Below are positions 1-10,196 of a DNA stretch of 64,000 nt, one piece after another. The notes beneath the pieces are model-generated. The model searched no databases. It was not told the DNA's origin and saw only the letters and a program-made list of their open reading frames with translations. The DNA is from Cohaesibacter marisflavi (GTDB taxonomy: Bacteria; Pseudomonadota; Alphaproteobacteria; Rhizobiales; Cohaesibacteraceae): NCBI RefSeq assembly GCF_900115225.1, contig NZ_FOVR01000015.1:59032-123031 (forward strand), in the 5' to 3' direction. Within the stretch, counting starts at the first letter, position 1. Each line of letters opens with the position of its first letter. Position numbers and translations under genes: made by a program.

Positions 1-1
1 T

Positions 2-811
2 ACCGGTTTTCTGGATCGCACCGGCGATGAAATCCACACTTCGATGGAGTTGGGGCCCTTCCTTCCCAAGGACGAAATCAAGGCCCAGCCATGGATCGCG
101 GCCTATGAGGACTGGAACGTCGATATTGGTCTGGAAACCGGCCTCAAGGGCAAGGCGCAGATCGGCAAGGGTATGTGGGCCAAGCCCGACGAAATGGCGG
201 ACATGATGGACAGTAAGATTGGCCATCCGAAAGCCGGTGCAAGCTGCGCCTGGGTGCCCTCGCCCACAGCAGCCACTTTGCACGCCACTCATTATCATCA
301 GGTCAATGTGGCTTCGGTTCAGGACAGTCTCAATTCCCGTCCTCGTGCGGATCTGGACAAAATTCTCACAGTGCCTCTGCTGGGCCTGCGCGAGCTGGAT
401 GCCGAGACCATCCAGAAAGAGCTGGATAACAACCTGCAGGGTATTCTGGGCTATGTGGTACGCTGGATTGATCAGGGCATAGGCTGCTCCAAAGTACCTG
501 ACATCAACAATGTGGGCCTGATGGAAGACCGCGCCACCTTGCGCATTTCCAGCCAGCATGTCGCCAACTGGCTCTATCATGAGTTGGTCGACGCCGATCA
601 GGTTCTGGAAACCATGAAGCGCATGGCGTTGATTGTGGACGGGCAGAATGCAGGGGATCCTGCCTACACCCCGATGGGTGGCAATTTCGATGGCTCTGTT
701 GCCTTTCAGGCGGCATGTGATCTGGTCTTCAAGGGCAGAGAGCAACCGAGCGGCTATACCGAGCCGCTGCTACACTCCCGCCGCAGAGAGGCTAAACAGC
801 TGGTGAGCTAG
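2..811 (+). CDS. glcB: Malate synthase G, C-terminal part (5' end outside window)
   Basis: Condenses glyoxylate with acetyl-CoA to malate (glyoxylate shunt, cytosol). The open frame continues through the left window edge. Its first residues, [16 protein letters not shown], fit the active-site region of malate synthase G, followed by the family stretches [13 protein letters not shown] and [16 protein letters not shown]. About 269 of the roughly 720 residues usual for the G isoform are present, so the first methionine in the window (position 44) is internal and not the start. A strong terminator follows 27 bp after the stop, so the gene ends its transcript. The call of the G form rather than A rests on these motifs; confidence is high. 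Confidence 0.93.
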   Translation, partial: TGFLDRTGDEIHTSMELGPFLPKDEIKAQPWIAAYEDWNVDIGLETGLKGKAQIGKGMWAKPDEMADMMDSKIGHPKAGASCAWVPSPTAATLHATHYHQVNVASVQDSLNSRPRADLDKILTVPLLGLRELDAETIQKELDNNLQGILGYVVRWIDQGIGCSKVPDINNVGLMEDRATLRISSQHVANWLYHELVDADQVLETMKRMALIVDGQNAGDPAYTPMGGNFDGSVAFQAACDLVFKGREQPSGYTEPLLHSRRREAKQLVS

Positions 812-838
812 ATACAGCCTAAAAGGAAACGGCTATGA

Positions 839-864
839 AGCCCCGCCATCTGGCGGGGCTTTTT
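839..864 (+). terminator. Rho-independent terminator after malate synthase G
   Basis: Perfect 9-bp stem AGCCCCGCC / GGCGGGGCT with loop ATCT, followed by a T run. It lies 27 bp after the malate synthase stop codon. Confidence 0.9.
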
Positions 865-1025
865 GCTTTCCGCAAACGGCAGATGATACCGGAATTCGTA
901 TGTCCGCCCAGAAGAAAGCGGATACAATCGGTTACAATAATGGGCTAAATGTTACTTGAAACGGCCACAAACCGATAAGATAAAAGTATAACTTTGTACA
1001 TATTTGCCCCATACGGACAAACCAG

Positions 1026-2189
1026 ATGAAACATATTTTAAGCCTGATCGCTGCGGCGATTCTCATATTTGCTGCCTATATTTATCAATTTGGAATGCCC
1101 GCGGGCATCTCTGCCCTCTTTTCAGATAAAACCGACCAGACCGCGTCCGGGCAACAGGGCGGAGCGCCACAAGCCAATAGTGGCCGACGCGCCAGAGGCT
1201 CCAGCGCCACCTATGTTACGCTGGCTGACGTGGCTTTCCGGCCCTATGAAGATACATTCAGCTCCATCGGCACGGGTGTCGCCAAGCAGAGTGTCACGCT
1301 GGTCTCTGAAGTGTCCGGCCAAATCAAACAGGTCATGTTTGAAGGCACCCCGCAAGTGTCCGCCGGTGATGTTCTGTTGCAGCTGGAAAATACCAGCCAA
1401 CGCATCAATGTTGAAATCGCCCAGGCGAACCTGTCTCAGGCAGAAGACACCCTAGAGCGCTATAATCTGCTGCAATCGCGCAATAGCGGCATCGTGACAG
1501 CCACGAGCATGAAGGAGTCCGAATCGGCAGTGGCCGTTACGCGCGGCAATCTGGCTCTCGCCCAGAAAGAGCTTGAAGACCGCACGATCAAGAGCCCGAT
1601 TGATGGTCGCCTCGGGCTGGTGGAATGGGAGGTTGGTGATTTTCTCTCCAATGGGGCTGAAATTGTCGACATCAACAATACGGAAACCATTCTCGTCACG
1701 TTCGAACTGCCAGAGCGCGCCATGAATTTGTTGGAGTTGGACAAAGACGTATTCGCAACGACACCGGCCATCAATGGCAAGATATTCAACGGCAAGATCA
1801 TCGCCTTTGACAGCACCATCGACGAAACCACCCGTACGATCACAGTCAAGGCAGAAATCGACAATCATGAAGGGCGCCTCTGGCCCGGCATGACCTTTGA
1901 AGTGATGCTGCGCCAAGCAACCGAACCGCTGGCAGCCGTGCCCGCCATGGCGCTGACATGGACGCGTGATGGCACGCAGGTCTGGCTGGCTGAAGAAGGC
2001 AAGGTGCGGGCTGTTCCCGTCATTTTCCGCTATCGGCAGGATGATACCATCTGGATCGAGAGCGATGACCTCAAGCAAGGCACGAAAGTGGTCGTGGAAG
2101 GCGTGCAGAAGCTGCGCCCGGGCGCGTCCATTGTGGCTGAAGAGACCTCGCCCCCTTCCTCCGACGCCCCATCCCCATCTGCGGAGTAA
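1026..2189 (+). CDS. RND efflux system periplasmic adaptor (membrane fusion protein)
   Basis: A 387-residue adaptor that would link an inner-membrane RND pump to an outer-membrane channel. An N-terminal hydrophobic segment (about residues 4-22) anchors or exports it. A split lipoyl-type domain follows: the first half is around SEVSGQIKQVMFEG and the second around TIKSPIDGRLG, separated by an alpha-hairpin rich in A, E and Q. A beta-barrel region (ETILVTFELPERAM) and a membrane-proximal domain come after, and the tail is rich in S and P. It is followed after 5 bp by the pump gene, so the two are an operon. No TolC-like gene is adjacent, so the channel must be encoded elsewhere. The substrate cannot be told. 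Confidence 0.9.
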   Translation: MKHILSLIAAAILIFAAYIYQFGMPAGISALFSDKTDQTASGQQGGAPQANSGRRARGSSATYVTLADVAFRPYEDTFSSIGTGVAKQSVTLVSEVSGQIKQVMFEGTPQVSAGDVLLQLENTSQRINVEIAQANLSQAEDTLERYNLLQSRNSGIVTATSMKESESAVAVTRGNLALAQKELEDRTIKSPIDGRLGLVEWEVGDFLSNGAEIVDINNTETILVTFELPERAMNLLELDKDVFATTPAINGKIFNGKIIAFDSTIDETTRTITVKAEIDNHEGRLWPGMTFEVMLRQATEPLAAVPAMALTWTRDGTQVWLAEEGKVRAVPVIFRYRQDDTIWIESDDLKQGTKVVVEGVQKLRPGASIVAEETSPPSSDAPSPSAE

Positions 2190-2194
2190 CCTAG

Positions 2195-5100
2195 ATGTCG
2201 AACAAGCATGTTGAAGGCATGACGCGCATCTTTGTTGCCCGTCCCATTCTGGCCTTCGTACTCAACCTGTTGATCATCATTGCCGGTATTGCGGCGCTCT
2301 CGGGTGTCGAAGTGCGCGAAATGCCTGACGTTGACAAACCGTCTTTGTCCATTCGCACCAATTATGACGGCGCTTCGGCCGAAGTGGTCGACAGGGAAAT
2401 CACATCGGTGCTGGAAGATGCCTTCGGGGCGCTGGATGGCGTCAAGGGTATTTCTTCCACCTCTAGCTATGGCCGCAGCCGCATCACGCTGGACCTGAAC
2501 AGCGATAGCGACGTGGATATTGCCGCCAACGAAGCGCGCGAGATCGTCTCCCAGACCATGCGCCAGTTGCCTGATGATGTGGAAGATCCGACCGTGCGCA
2601 AAAGCAATGCAGATGCCGATCCGATCATTCGCCTTGCGCTTTCGGGCAACAAGAGCCTTGCCGAGCTGACGACCCTCGCCGAGGGCCAGATCACCGACAG
2701 GCTTAATCTGGTGGAAGGCATTGCCGAAATCACGGTGACCGGTGCCAAGGCCAATGAGTTCCGCATCAATGTCTCCATGCCCGCGCTGCTGGCCCGTGGA
2801 TTGACGCTCAATGACATCAGCACCACACTCAGAACCCTGCGCAATGACTATTCGCTGGGCTCGGTTGATAGCGACACGAGCACGACGACGCTCCGTTCTG
2901 TCAATCCGGACGTCACGGCTGAAATGATCGGCAAACTGCGTATCAACGCAACCACCTATGTGTCCGACATCGCCAATGTGCAGTTGACAGGCGAAGACAC
3001 AACACAGGCCGCGCGCGTCAATGGCCGCCCATCTATCGGCCTCGATATCGTGCGCCAGTCTGTCGGCAACACGCTGACAATCTCGCAGGATGTGCGGCAG
3101 GCAGTCGAAGAACTACAGGGGCAGTTGCCTGAAGGCGTTGCCCTGACAACCACCACCGATGACGGTATCTTCATCGAGGGCTCCATTCAGGAGGTAACCA
3201 AATCCATCCTGCTGGCCGTGGCCATCGTGATTGTCGTGATCTTCCTGTTCTTGCGCTCCTGGCGGGCCACCATCATTCCGGCCATTGCCATTCCGGTTGC
3301 CCTGATCGGGACGCTTGCGGCCATCTGGATCGTCGGATTTTCGGTCAACACCATCAGCCTGTTGGCTCTCGTGCTTGCCACCGGCATGGTGGTGGACGAT
3401 GCCATTGTGGTGGTGGAGAATATCGTACGTCGCCGCCATGAGGGCGAAGGCGCGCGTTTTGCTGCCGTAACGGGCACCAACGAGGTGTTTTTCGCGGTGA
3501 TCTCCACCACGGCAACGCTGGCCGCCGTGTTCATTCCCATTTCCTTCCTGCCCGGACAGGCGGGCGGCGTGTTTTCCGAGTTCGGCTTCGTGCTCGCCTT
3601 CTGCGTCACCCTGTCTTCTCTTGTGGCCCTCACCATGGCGCCAATGCTGGCGTCCATTCTCGATCCGGGCAAGCCATCCCGAAAGATGCTGGCAGCCAGC
3701 GAAAAGGACGACTATTTCGAGGACAGCCTGCCCAAGAAGCTGTTCCTGAAGGTCATCGACAAGGCCATACGCTTCCCGCTGCTGACCATCGGTATCGCCA
3801 TTGCCTTTGCCGTCTTTGCCATCGGGGCTGCGCAGAATCTCACCAGCACCCTGACGCCATCCGAAGACCGGGGCATGTTCTTCATGATTGTCTCCGGACC
3901 GGTTGGTGGGGCCAATGACTATATGAACGAGCAGACAGAACAGGTGGAAGAGATTCTCGCTCCCTATCGCGACAGCGGCGAGATCACATCCGTATTGAGC
4001 CTGATTGGCCGCGGCGGCGGTACCCGCGCCTTCGTAATTGTCCGTCTGGCCAACTGGGCGGATCGAGAACGCGACCAGCAGGCGATTCTGGCTGAATTGA
4101 ACCGCAAATTCACCCAGATTCCAGGCATTCGCGTCATCGCCCGCTCGGGCAACTCGCTCGGCATTCGCGGCGGTGGCTCTGGGCTCAGTTTCGCGGTTAC
4201 AGGGAACGATTATCCAAGGTTGGTAGAAGGCGCGGACACGCTGATTGCCGCCATGGAACAAGATCCCACCTTCACCAACCCGCAACTGCGCTCCAATGAT
4301 ACCTCCCTACAGATCAGCGTAGACATTGACAGAGACCGGGCGCTTGAGCTGGGCATCACACCGGACACAGTCGCCGACACCATTTCGGCGGTAACGCAGG
4401 GATTGACCCCGACCTCGGTTTTCATCGACGGGGAAGAGGTTGATCTCACTGTCAATCCCGATGGGGGCTGGCCGGTCAATGATGCCAGCGATCTGGAGCG
4501 CATGTTTGCCCGTACCAGCGAGGGCAACATCATTCCGCTTTCCTCGGTTGCCACCTTCCAGCAGGTGCTCAGTCAGGCATCTTATGCGCGAGAAGGCGGC
4601 TCATTGGCGATTTCCATCAACGCCAATCTGCCCCAAGGGGTAGATCTGGGACAGGCGGTTGAGCGCATGCGTGCCATCGCGCAAGATGTCCTGCCCCAAG
4701 GCACCAGCGTAACCCTGCTTGGCGAAGCCGCCGAGCTGGATTCGGGACGGGCCGGAACCCTGCTGATCTTCGGCATTGCCGCGATCATCGTGTTCCTTGT
4801 TCTTGCCGCCCAGTTTGAAAGCTTCGTCTCGGCGCTGATCATCATGATCACAGTGCCGTTTGGCCTTGCGGCCGCCATGCTGGCGATCCTGATCACGGGC
4901 GGAACGCTCAACTATTACAGCCAGATCGGCCTTGTGATGTTGATCGGTGTGATGGCCAAAAACGGCATTCTGATCGTGGAATTTGCAAACCAGCTGCGCG
5001 AGCGGGGACAGGATATCGACAGCGCCATCCGCGATGCCGTCAGCCTGCGTATTCGTCCGGTGATGATGACCATGGTGTCCACCGTCTTTGGCGGCTTGCC

Positions 5101-5305
5101 TCTGATCCTGACCTCGGGCGCCGGAGCAGAGGCACGCATCGCGGTCGGCTGGGTCGTGGTGGGCGGTTTGGGCTTTGCCACCCTGTTCACCCTTTTCCTT
5201 ATTCCTGTTCTCTATCGCTGGATTGCCCCCTTGGGCGGAGAACCGGGCGCGGCCAGCCATCGGCTGGATCAGGAAGTGGCCTCTCATATTGGCTTGACGG
5301 ACTAA
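2195..5305 (+). CDS. RND efflux pump, inner-membrane permease (HAE1 family)
   Basis: A 1036-residue proton-driven multidrug-type exporter of the AcrB/MexF class. It shows the usual repeated layout: one N-terminal helix (ARPILAFVLNLLIIIAGIAA), a large periplasmic loop, a six-helix bundle, a second helix plus loop, and a second bundle. The proton-relay aspartate pair in helix 4 is visible in ATGMVVDDAIVVVENIVRRR. The second half has the matching GLVMLIGVMAKNGILIVEFANQLR. A GGAG ribosome site overlaps the end of the adaptor gene, so the two are translated together. The transcript ends at the hairpin at 5367. Length is normal for the family; the drug or metabolite exported is unknown. Confidence 0.95.
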   Translation: MSNKHVEGMTRIFVARPILAFVLNLLIIIAGIAALSGVEVREMPDVDKPSLSIRTNYDGASAEVVDREITSVLEDAFGALDGVKGISSTSSYGRSRITLDLNSDSDVDIAANEAREIVSQTMRQLPDDVEDPTVRKSNADADPIIRLALSGNKSLAELTTLAEGQITDRLNLVEGIAEITVTGAKANEFRINVSMPALLARGLTLNDISTTLRTLRNDYSLGSVDSDTSTTTLRSVNPDVTAEMIGKLRINATTYVSDIANVQLTGEDTTQAARVNGRPSIGLDIVRQSVGNTLTISQDVRQAVEELQGQLPEGVALTTTTDDGIFIEGSIQEVTKSILLAVAIVIVVIFLFLRSWRATIIPAIAIPVALIGTLAAIWIVGFSVNTISLLALVLATGMVVDDAIVVVENIVRRRHEGEGARFAAVTGTNEVFFAVISTTATLAAVFIPISFLPGQAGGVFSEFGFVLAFCVTLSSLVALTMAPMLASILDPGKPSRKMLAASEKDDYFEDSLPKKLFLKVIDKAIRFPLLTIGIAIAFAVFAIGAAQNLTSTLTPSEDRGMFFMIVSGPVGGANDYMNEQTEQVEEILAPYRDSGEITSVLSLIGRGGGTRAFVIVRLANWADRERDQQAILAELNRKFTQIPGIRVIARSGNSLGIRGGGSGLSFAVTGNDYPRLVEGADTLIAAMEQDPTFTNPQLRSNDTSLQISVDIDRDRALELGITPDTVADTISAVTQGLTPTSVFIDGEEVDLTVNPDGGWPVNDASDLERMFARTSEGNIIPLSSVATFQQVLSQASYAREGGSLAISINANLPQGVDLGQAVERMRAIAQDVLPQGTSVTLLGEAAELDSGRAGTLLIFGIAAIIVFLVLAAQFESFVSALIIMITVPFGLAAAMLAILITGGTLNYYSQIGLVMLIGVMAKNGILIVEFANQLRERGQDIDSAIRDAVSLRIRPVMMTMVSTVFGGLPLILTSGAGAEARIAVGWVVVGGLGFATLFTLFLIPVLYRWIAPLGGEPGAASHRLDQEVASHIGLTD

Positions 5306-5365
5306 AGCTTAGGACCTTGATGTGCAGGCATGCCAGAGCATCGTCTGTCGCCAGAAAAAAGATAC

Positions 5366-5406
5366 AAAAAGAGGCTCCCGGACGTTTTGTCCGGGAGCCT
5401 CTTTTC
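5366..5406. terminator. Bidirectional terminator between RND pump and pta
   Basis: A perfect 13-bp stem (GAGGCTCCCGGAC / GTCCGGGAGCCTC, loop GTTTT) is flanked by an A run on the left and a T run on the right. It can therefore stop both the plus-strand efflux operon and the minus-strand pta transcript. Confidence 0.93.
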
Positions 5407-5432
5407 AATTCATAGGCCTCGCTGCGGTTAGC

Positions 5433-7523
5433 TTAGGCCTTTTCAGCACCAGCCTGAATGGCCGTCAGAGCGATGGTATAGACGATATCGTCAACCAGAG
5501 CACCGCGAGACAGGTCGTTCACTGGCTTGCGCAGACCCTGAAGCATCGGGCCGACGGAGACGACATCAGCAGACCGCTGAACAGCCTTGTAGGTGGTGTT
5601 ACCGGTGTTCAGATCCGGGAAGATGAACACGTTGGCATGACCATCGAGCGGGCTGCCCGGCGCTTTCTGGCGGTTGACGCTCTCAACGGAAGCCGCATCA
5701 TATTGGATCGGGCCATCGATAATGATGTCAGGGCGTTTTTCCTTCACGATGGCTGTTGCCTCGCGCACCTTGTCAACATCAGCGCCAACACCGGAGGTGC
5801 CGGTGGAGTAGGAGATCATGGCCACTTTTGGCAGGATACCGAAGGCCTTGGCGGAATCGGCAGACTGCATGGCCACTTCAGCCAGCTGGGCTGCATCCGG
5901 GTCCGGGTTGATGGCGCAGTCGCCATAAACCAGAACCTGATCCGGCATCAGCATGAAGAAGACCGAAGACACGATGGAGTTGCCCGGAGCGGTCTTGATC
6001 AGCTGCAGAGCAGGACGCACGGTGGAAGCCGTGGTGTGAACAGCGCCGGAAACCAGACCTTCAACGTCGCCGGTTGCCAGCATCATGGTGCCCAGAACCA
6101 CATTGTCTTCCAACTGTGCTTCAGCCTGATCGGGGGTCAGGCCTTTCTTTTTGCGCAGCTCGCACATCGGTTCGATATATTTGCCGCGGATTTCGTCAGG
6201 ATCGACAATTTCAAGTCCGGCAGGCAGGGTAATGCCATGGCTTTTGGCAACAGCTTCCACATCGGCAGGTTTGGCCAACAGCTGGCACCGGGCGATATTC
6301 TTTTCAACGCAGATGGCCGCAGCACGCAGTGTGCGTGGCTCGTCGCCTTCCGGCAGAACAATGGTTGCGCCAGCGCGGCTTGCATCCTTGATCAGGCGAT
6401 GGCGGAACATTGGAGGAGGCATGTGAACGGTCGCATCTCCACTGTCATCCAGGCGCAGAGCCGCCAGATCCGTGTGGTCGGCGGTGTGATCCATCAGTAC
6501 TTCCATGCGTGGGTCATCGCCCAGACGGACACGACGGTCCATGGCAGCCAAACGGGTTGCCGCATCAAAAGTCTGTTCTTCGATTTCCAGAATGGTGAGA
6601 TCGGAAAAGCGAGCGCTGAGGAACTCATCAAGGGAAGGCGAAAGCGGAACGCCGCAGGTCAGCATCAGGCCGGCAATCGGCATGCCTGAGCTTTGAGCCA
6701 GAGCGGTTGTCATGATGACGTCGGAGCGGTCGCCCGGCGTGACAACGAGGGTGCCCGGTTTGAAGAGCTTGACCAGATGCTCTGGTGGGCGTGCAGCAAC
6801 AACCACATCTTCCATGCGTGCCGCATCAAGACCACCCTTGTAGCGGATGTTGCAGCCCATTTCAGCCACGACATCCTTTAGACGCGGTGCGTTGAGAGTC
6901 TGGGTTACCGGATAGGCAGCAATCACCGGGAAGTTGAGATTGGCTTGTTCGAGCGCCACTTTGATGTCGCTGGCGAGCGAAACATCCGGCAGGCGACCGA
7001 TCATAACACCAGCCAGCGGGCGAACGGCCGTGTTGACACGCAGAGCAACGTCGCGCGCAGCATCCACGATGGCATCAACATCGCCGGATTTACCGGAGAG
7101 AACCGCAATGACTTCTGCGGCAAGGCTGCGCCCCATGGCCACGTCCAAATCGCTGATCAGATTGTGATCCTCGGCAGGAACGACGCCTTCGACCACAACG
7201 ATTTCGGCATCGCCTCGGGCTTCTTCAACCAGCGCCACGATATCTTCGAGCAGGGTGCTGATATTACCAGAGCGGATCTGATCTTCCGCATGGGCCAGAG
7301 AGATCGGTTCGGGAACGGTCAGGTTGCACAAGGAGCGTGCGAAATGAACCGAAATATCCTCTTCGCCATCCTCAAAGGTGGAATCGGCAACAGGCTTGGC
7401 AAAAGCCACCGTGTGGCCTGCGCGCTGCAGAGCGCGAACAAGGCCAAGCGCCGGCGTGGCGAGACGGAACGCATCCGTCGTCGGCGTCAAAAAGAGCGTG
7501 CGGGGTTTAGCAGGAGCGGTCAT
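5433..7523 (-). CDS. pta: Phosphate acetyltransferase, long three-domain form
   Basis: Interconverts acetyl-CoA and acetyl phosphate in the cytosol. The 696 residues show the long (E. coli-type) architecture: an N-terminal P-loop-like BioD domain (TLFLTPTTDAFRLATPALG), a middle DRTGG-type domain (around GTLVVTPGDRSDVIM), and a C-terminal catalytic PTA/PTB domain with SGAVHTTASTVRPALQ, SYSTGTSGVGADVDKVREA and FPDLNTGNTTYKA. The N-terminal P-loop is degenerate, as is common in this family. The start is preceded by AAAGGACAG. No acetate kinase gene is adjacent; the neighbours are an efflux operon (convergent) and a long non-coding stretch upstream. Acetyl phosphate made here could feed two-component systems, but that is inference. 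Confidence 0.95.
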   Translation of the reverse strand: MTAPAKPRTLFLTPTTDAFRLATPALGLVRALQRAGHTVAFAKPVADSTFEDGEEDISVHFARSLCNLTVPEPISLAHAEDQIRSGNISTLLEDIVALVEEARGDAEIVVVEGVVPAEDHNLISDLDVAMGRSLAAEVIAVLSGKSGDVDAIVDAARDVALRVNTAVRPLAGVMIGRLPDVSLASDIKVALEQANLNFPVIAAYPVTQTLNAPRLKDVVAEMGCNIRYKGGLDAARMEDVVVAARPPEHLVKLFKPGTLVVTPGDRSDVIMTTALAQSSGMPIAGLMLTCGVPLSPSLDEFLSARFSDLTILEIEEQTFDAATRLAAMDRRVRLGDDPRMEVLMDHTADHTDLAALRLDDSGDATVHMPPPMFRHRLIKDASRAGATIVLPEGDEPRTLRAAAICVEKNIARCQLLAKPADVEAVAKSHGITLPAGLEIVDPDEIRGKYIEPMCELRKKKGLTPDQAEAQLEDNVVLGTMMLATGDVEGLVSGAVHTTASTVRPALQLIKTAPGNSIVSSVFFMLMPDQVLVYGDCAINPDPDAAQLAEVAMQSADSAKAFGILPKVAMISYSTGTSGVGADVDKVREATAIVKEKRPDIIIDGPIQYDAASVESVNRQKAPGSPLDGHANVFIFPDLNTGNTTYKAVQRSADVVSVGPMLQGLRKPVNDLSRGALVDDIVYTIALTAIQAGAEKA

Positions 7524-8447
7524 GAAGGCTACTGTCCTTTTGTTGGTGGTGGCCTTGCCATCATCAAAAGCGATGAACGCAATGTCACTCTGGGGCCAGC
7601 GCTCAGCATCTGGAGGAATGATGAGAGCTGCCGATCCTCGGCGGTTATGAATTTTAAGATGACGCCAGACCGTCCCTGAGACGGGCTCGTCTTAATCCGG
7701 CATCATGCTTGATGCCGGTAAGCGGGCATCATCGCATTATTCCATTGGCATGCACGTTGACTAAGATCTCACCGGTGCCAACGGGTCACGACGAAGGCAT
7801 AGCGAGAGTCAAAAAATTGTTCGTACGGACTAAGGCGATAGGCTAAGACGTCACACGCGTCAAGTGCCTTGTCCCGGCCCAAAGCACCCGATTTGGCGTC
7901 ACCCGCACCCCCGTTCGGCTTTTGAGACAAGCTATGGAAAGCACAGGCATTTTTTTCCCGTTTCGAGATCTCATATCAGCATCGCATTGCGGTACAGATT
8001 TTCCGGATAAGACAGGTGACCATCGAGCTGGCAGGGGCAAGATTGGCGTATTGACTTGCCAATCAAGGGCTTCTCTCCAGAGGAAAGAAGCCAGAAAAAT
8101 CATCGGGTTATTTTGTTTATGGCTGGAGAAAGCGCAAGAATGTCGCCTCACTGGACAAAAATGTGCAGCTCCTGATGACAGAAGAAGGAGGCTTCAAACC
8201 GAATTTTCCTTTAAAACTCATATTTTAGCCCTCCCAATTTTGCATAACGACTATTACGAAGACAAAATGTCGCGATCAATTTTTTGCTACCGTGGGCCGA
8301 TTTCTAGTGAACAAAATCTGGATATCTTCCTATCGGCGCAGGCTTGCTTTTTTGCAGCATCAGCCTTGCACCACGATATGGGCCGGAAGCCTTTTACAGA
8401 CGGCAAAAAGCCCTGTTCAATCCAAGCAAAAACACGCCACCTTCCCC
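7524..8447. other. 924-bp intergenic stretch upstream of pta; one perfect hairpin
   Basis: No convincing gene is present. The reading frames here have no family motifs, and the longest one overlaps the 3' end of the peptidase gene. It should contain the pta promoter. A perfect hairpin CCGGCATCA-TGCT-TGATGCCGG lies at 7697-7718 without a T run, so it is not an obvious terminator. The part from about 8200 to 8450 is AT-richer and probably contains the end of the peptide operon transcript, but I see no clear terminator. Confidence 0.5.
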
Positions 8448-10196
8448 TTATTCATCCGCGTTCGGGAAGACCATGGACTGCCAAACATCATAGGCGGCAA
8501 CTGCGGTATTCATCTGCGCGGTGTGCCCCTGAATGAAGTCATCGCCATAGATAGACTCGTCGGGATATTCGGTGATGAGCGTGATCGGAACCCGGTGGCG
8601 ATCATCAACCGACAGCATGACAGGAAAGCCATTCACAACAGGCCATTCAGGCTTGCCTGCATGGGTGGTGTAAAGGTCAATCTCCTGGGCGTTGTAATCC
8701 ACGAGCACCTTATTGGCAGCAAGCCGTTCGGTCACCTGTTCGATCAGCGAGTAGGCTTGTTGCTTCCAGTTCTCATGATAGCGGACAATCAGGAAAAAGC
8801 CCTTGGGTAGAGTCCACATCTCAAAGCCACGTGGCACATACCCGGTCAAGGGGCGGGTCCATTCATGGGCTGGATAACCATGCAGATTGACATGCAGCTT
8901 CGCGCCCGTCAGTCGTTCGGCTTCAAAGCGGATCGCCGTTTCATAAGGATCGTCAGAAGAACGATATTCCAGATCGCAGCCAAAGGCAGTGTAGCGTGCC
9001 GCATGATGCATATGGTGGGGGTTATCCGCTCTCAGACGCCACCCCATCTGGTAGCCATCCGGATTCTCCAGAGGAGACACGACGAAATGCGCATCCGGTC
9101 GCTTGGCTAATTCAAGGCCCGAACGCATGGCACCAGCAGCGCCGGTCACTTCATTGGCATGCTGACCTCCGCTGATGATGATCGGGCGCTCCGGTCCTTC
9201 ATGATAGCATGCGGAAACCAATCGTCCGGCACGGGAGCGGGCTGAAAAGGGCGCCCCCTTGATGCTTGCCAGCTCTTTGCGAATACGGGCCGCGGTGAAA
9301 GGCGTAGTGAGCTTCTCAACAGTTTCAGCTTGCTTCACTTCTGTCTCGTCATCGGTGAGCGGACGCAGCGAAGCCTTGACCGTCAGGGCTTTCCCGGCTT
9401 CCCCTTTGAGGATTTCGGGCACAATCTGGCCGGGCATCAGGCCGCGGTCGCCAACGGGACGACCAGATTTCTTCTGAAACAACTCAAGCAGGGAGAAGTA
9501 GAACTCTTCATGCAGCGCTTCCCTGAGGCTGATCAGGGCATCAACCGGCGCCATGGGCAGCCATTCATCTTCCGCCGGATGGGTGACCGTGATGTTCAGT
9601 TCGCCAAAATAGGGTTCATCCGGGCCCCAGTCATGATCAATCATGCTTTGCATCGCCGCTTCAAACAGCAGCTCATAGTCGGTCTTGAAAGCTTCATCCA
9701 GGCCGTCACCGGTGCGAATCCAGCCGGTCGGGGACAGCGCTTTCTCCCCGATGGAATCATCATGCACCCGGTTCGGCGCAAACAGCTGCACGGTTTCCTC
9801 GCGTCCGTCCTGCCACTTCATATGGATGCCATATTTCAGGTCATCCCCTAAAGGCGCGGGAGAGAAACGCACGTCAGCCGGAGCAAGCAGGGCCGCTAGA
9901 GGATATGCTTCCAGCAGGAAGCGGTTTTCAGGCGCGGCAGCATGAACCGGATAGCTGATCTCCACCAGCGCCAGTCCTTCACAGGCCACATCTTCGCGGA
10001 AATAATGGACAAGCGGCTTGTAGGCGCTATGCACCCGCGCGGCGATCCCTTGCGCCTTGAGCGTTGTTTCCAGCGCACGGCGGGTGGCCGTATCATCAAA
10101 CAACCAGATATCGGCCTGTTTGCTCTTGCGGGAGGCCAAAAGCTCCGCAACAAGATCGGTGCTGCGAGGGAAGGAGGATTCGAACAGAAGTGTCAT
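8448..10196 (-). CDS. M14-family zinc carboxypeptidase-like protein of a peptide-uptake operon
   Basis: A 582-residue protein with a C-terminal M14 metallopeptidase domain. The zinc ligands appear as H346 and E349 in GGQHANEVTG and H439 in HVNLHGYPAH; the probable general base is E543 in LITEYPDE. The N-terminal 300 residues are unlike classical carboxypeptidases and I do not recognise them. There is no signal peptide, so it should act in the cytosol on imported peptides or amide conjugates. The start overlaps the stop of the upstream permease by 4 bp (ATGA), making it the last gene of the dipeptide ABC operon. The context supports hydrolysis of the transported substrate. Substrate is unknown, and an aspartoacylase-like amidase role is possible. 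Confidence 0.82.
   Translation of the reverse strand: MTLLFESSFPRSTDLVAELLASRKSKQADIWLFDDTATRRALETTLKAQGIAARVHSAYKPLVHYFREDVACEGLALVEISYPVHAAAPENRFLLEAYPLAALLAPADVRFSPAPLGDDLKYGIHMKWQDGREETVQLFAPNRVHDDSIGEKALSPTGWIRTGDGLDEAFKTDYELLFEAAMQSMIDHDWGPDEPYFGELNITVTHPAEDEWLPMAPVDALISLREALHEEFYFSLLELFQKKSGRPVGDRGLMPGQIVPEILKGEAGKALTVKASLRPLTDDETEVKQAETVEKLTTPFTAARIRKELASIKGAPFSARSRAGRLVSACYHEGPERPIIISGGQHANEVTGAAGAMRSGLELAKRPDAHFVVSPLENPDGYQMGWRLRADNPHHMHHAARYTAFGCDLEYRSSDDPYETAIRFEAERLTGAKLHVNLHGYPAHEWTRPLTGYVPRGFEMWTLPKGFFLIVRYHENWKQQAYSLIEQVTERLAANKVLVDYNAQEIDLYTTHAGKPEWPVVNGFPVMLSVDDRHRVPITLITEYPDESIYGDDFIQGHTAQMNTAVAAYDVWQSMVFPNADE

Noticed and set aside
3113..4285. A 390-codon minus-strand frame inside the RND pump gene
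   Set aside because: Low-complexity His/Gly/Gln-rich shadow of the pump coding sequence.
5322..6689. A 455-codon plus-strand frame opposite pta
   Set aside because: It is antisense to a clear phosphate acetyltransferase and passes through the bidirectional terminator; no recognisable protein features.
7922..8536. A 204-codon plus-strand frame in the pta-peptidase gap
   Set aside because: Overlaps the 3' end of the M14-type gene and has no ribosome site, domain or composition like a real gene.
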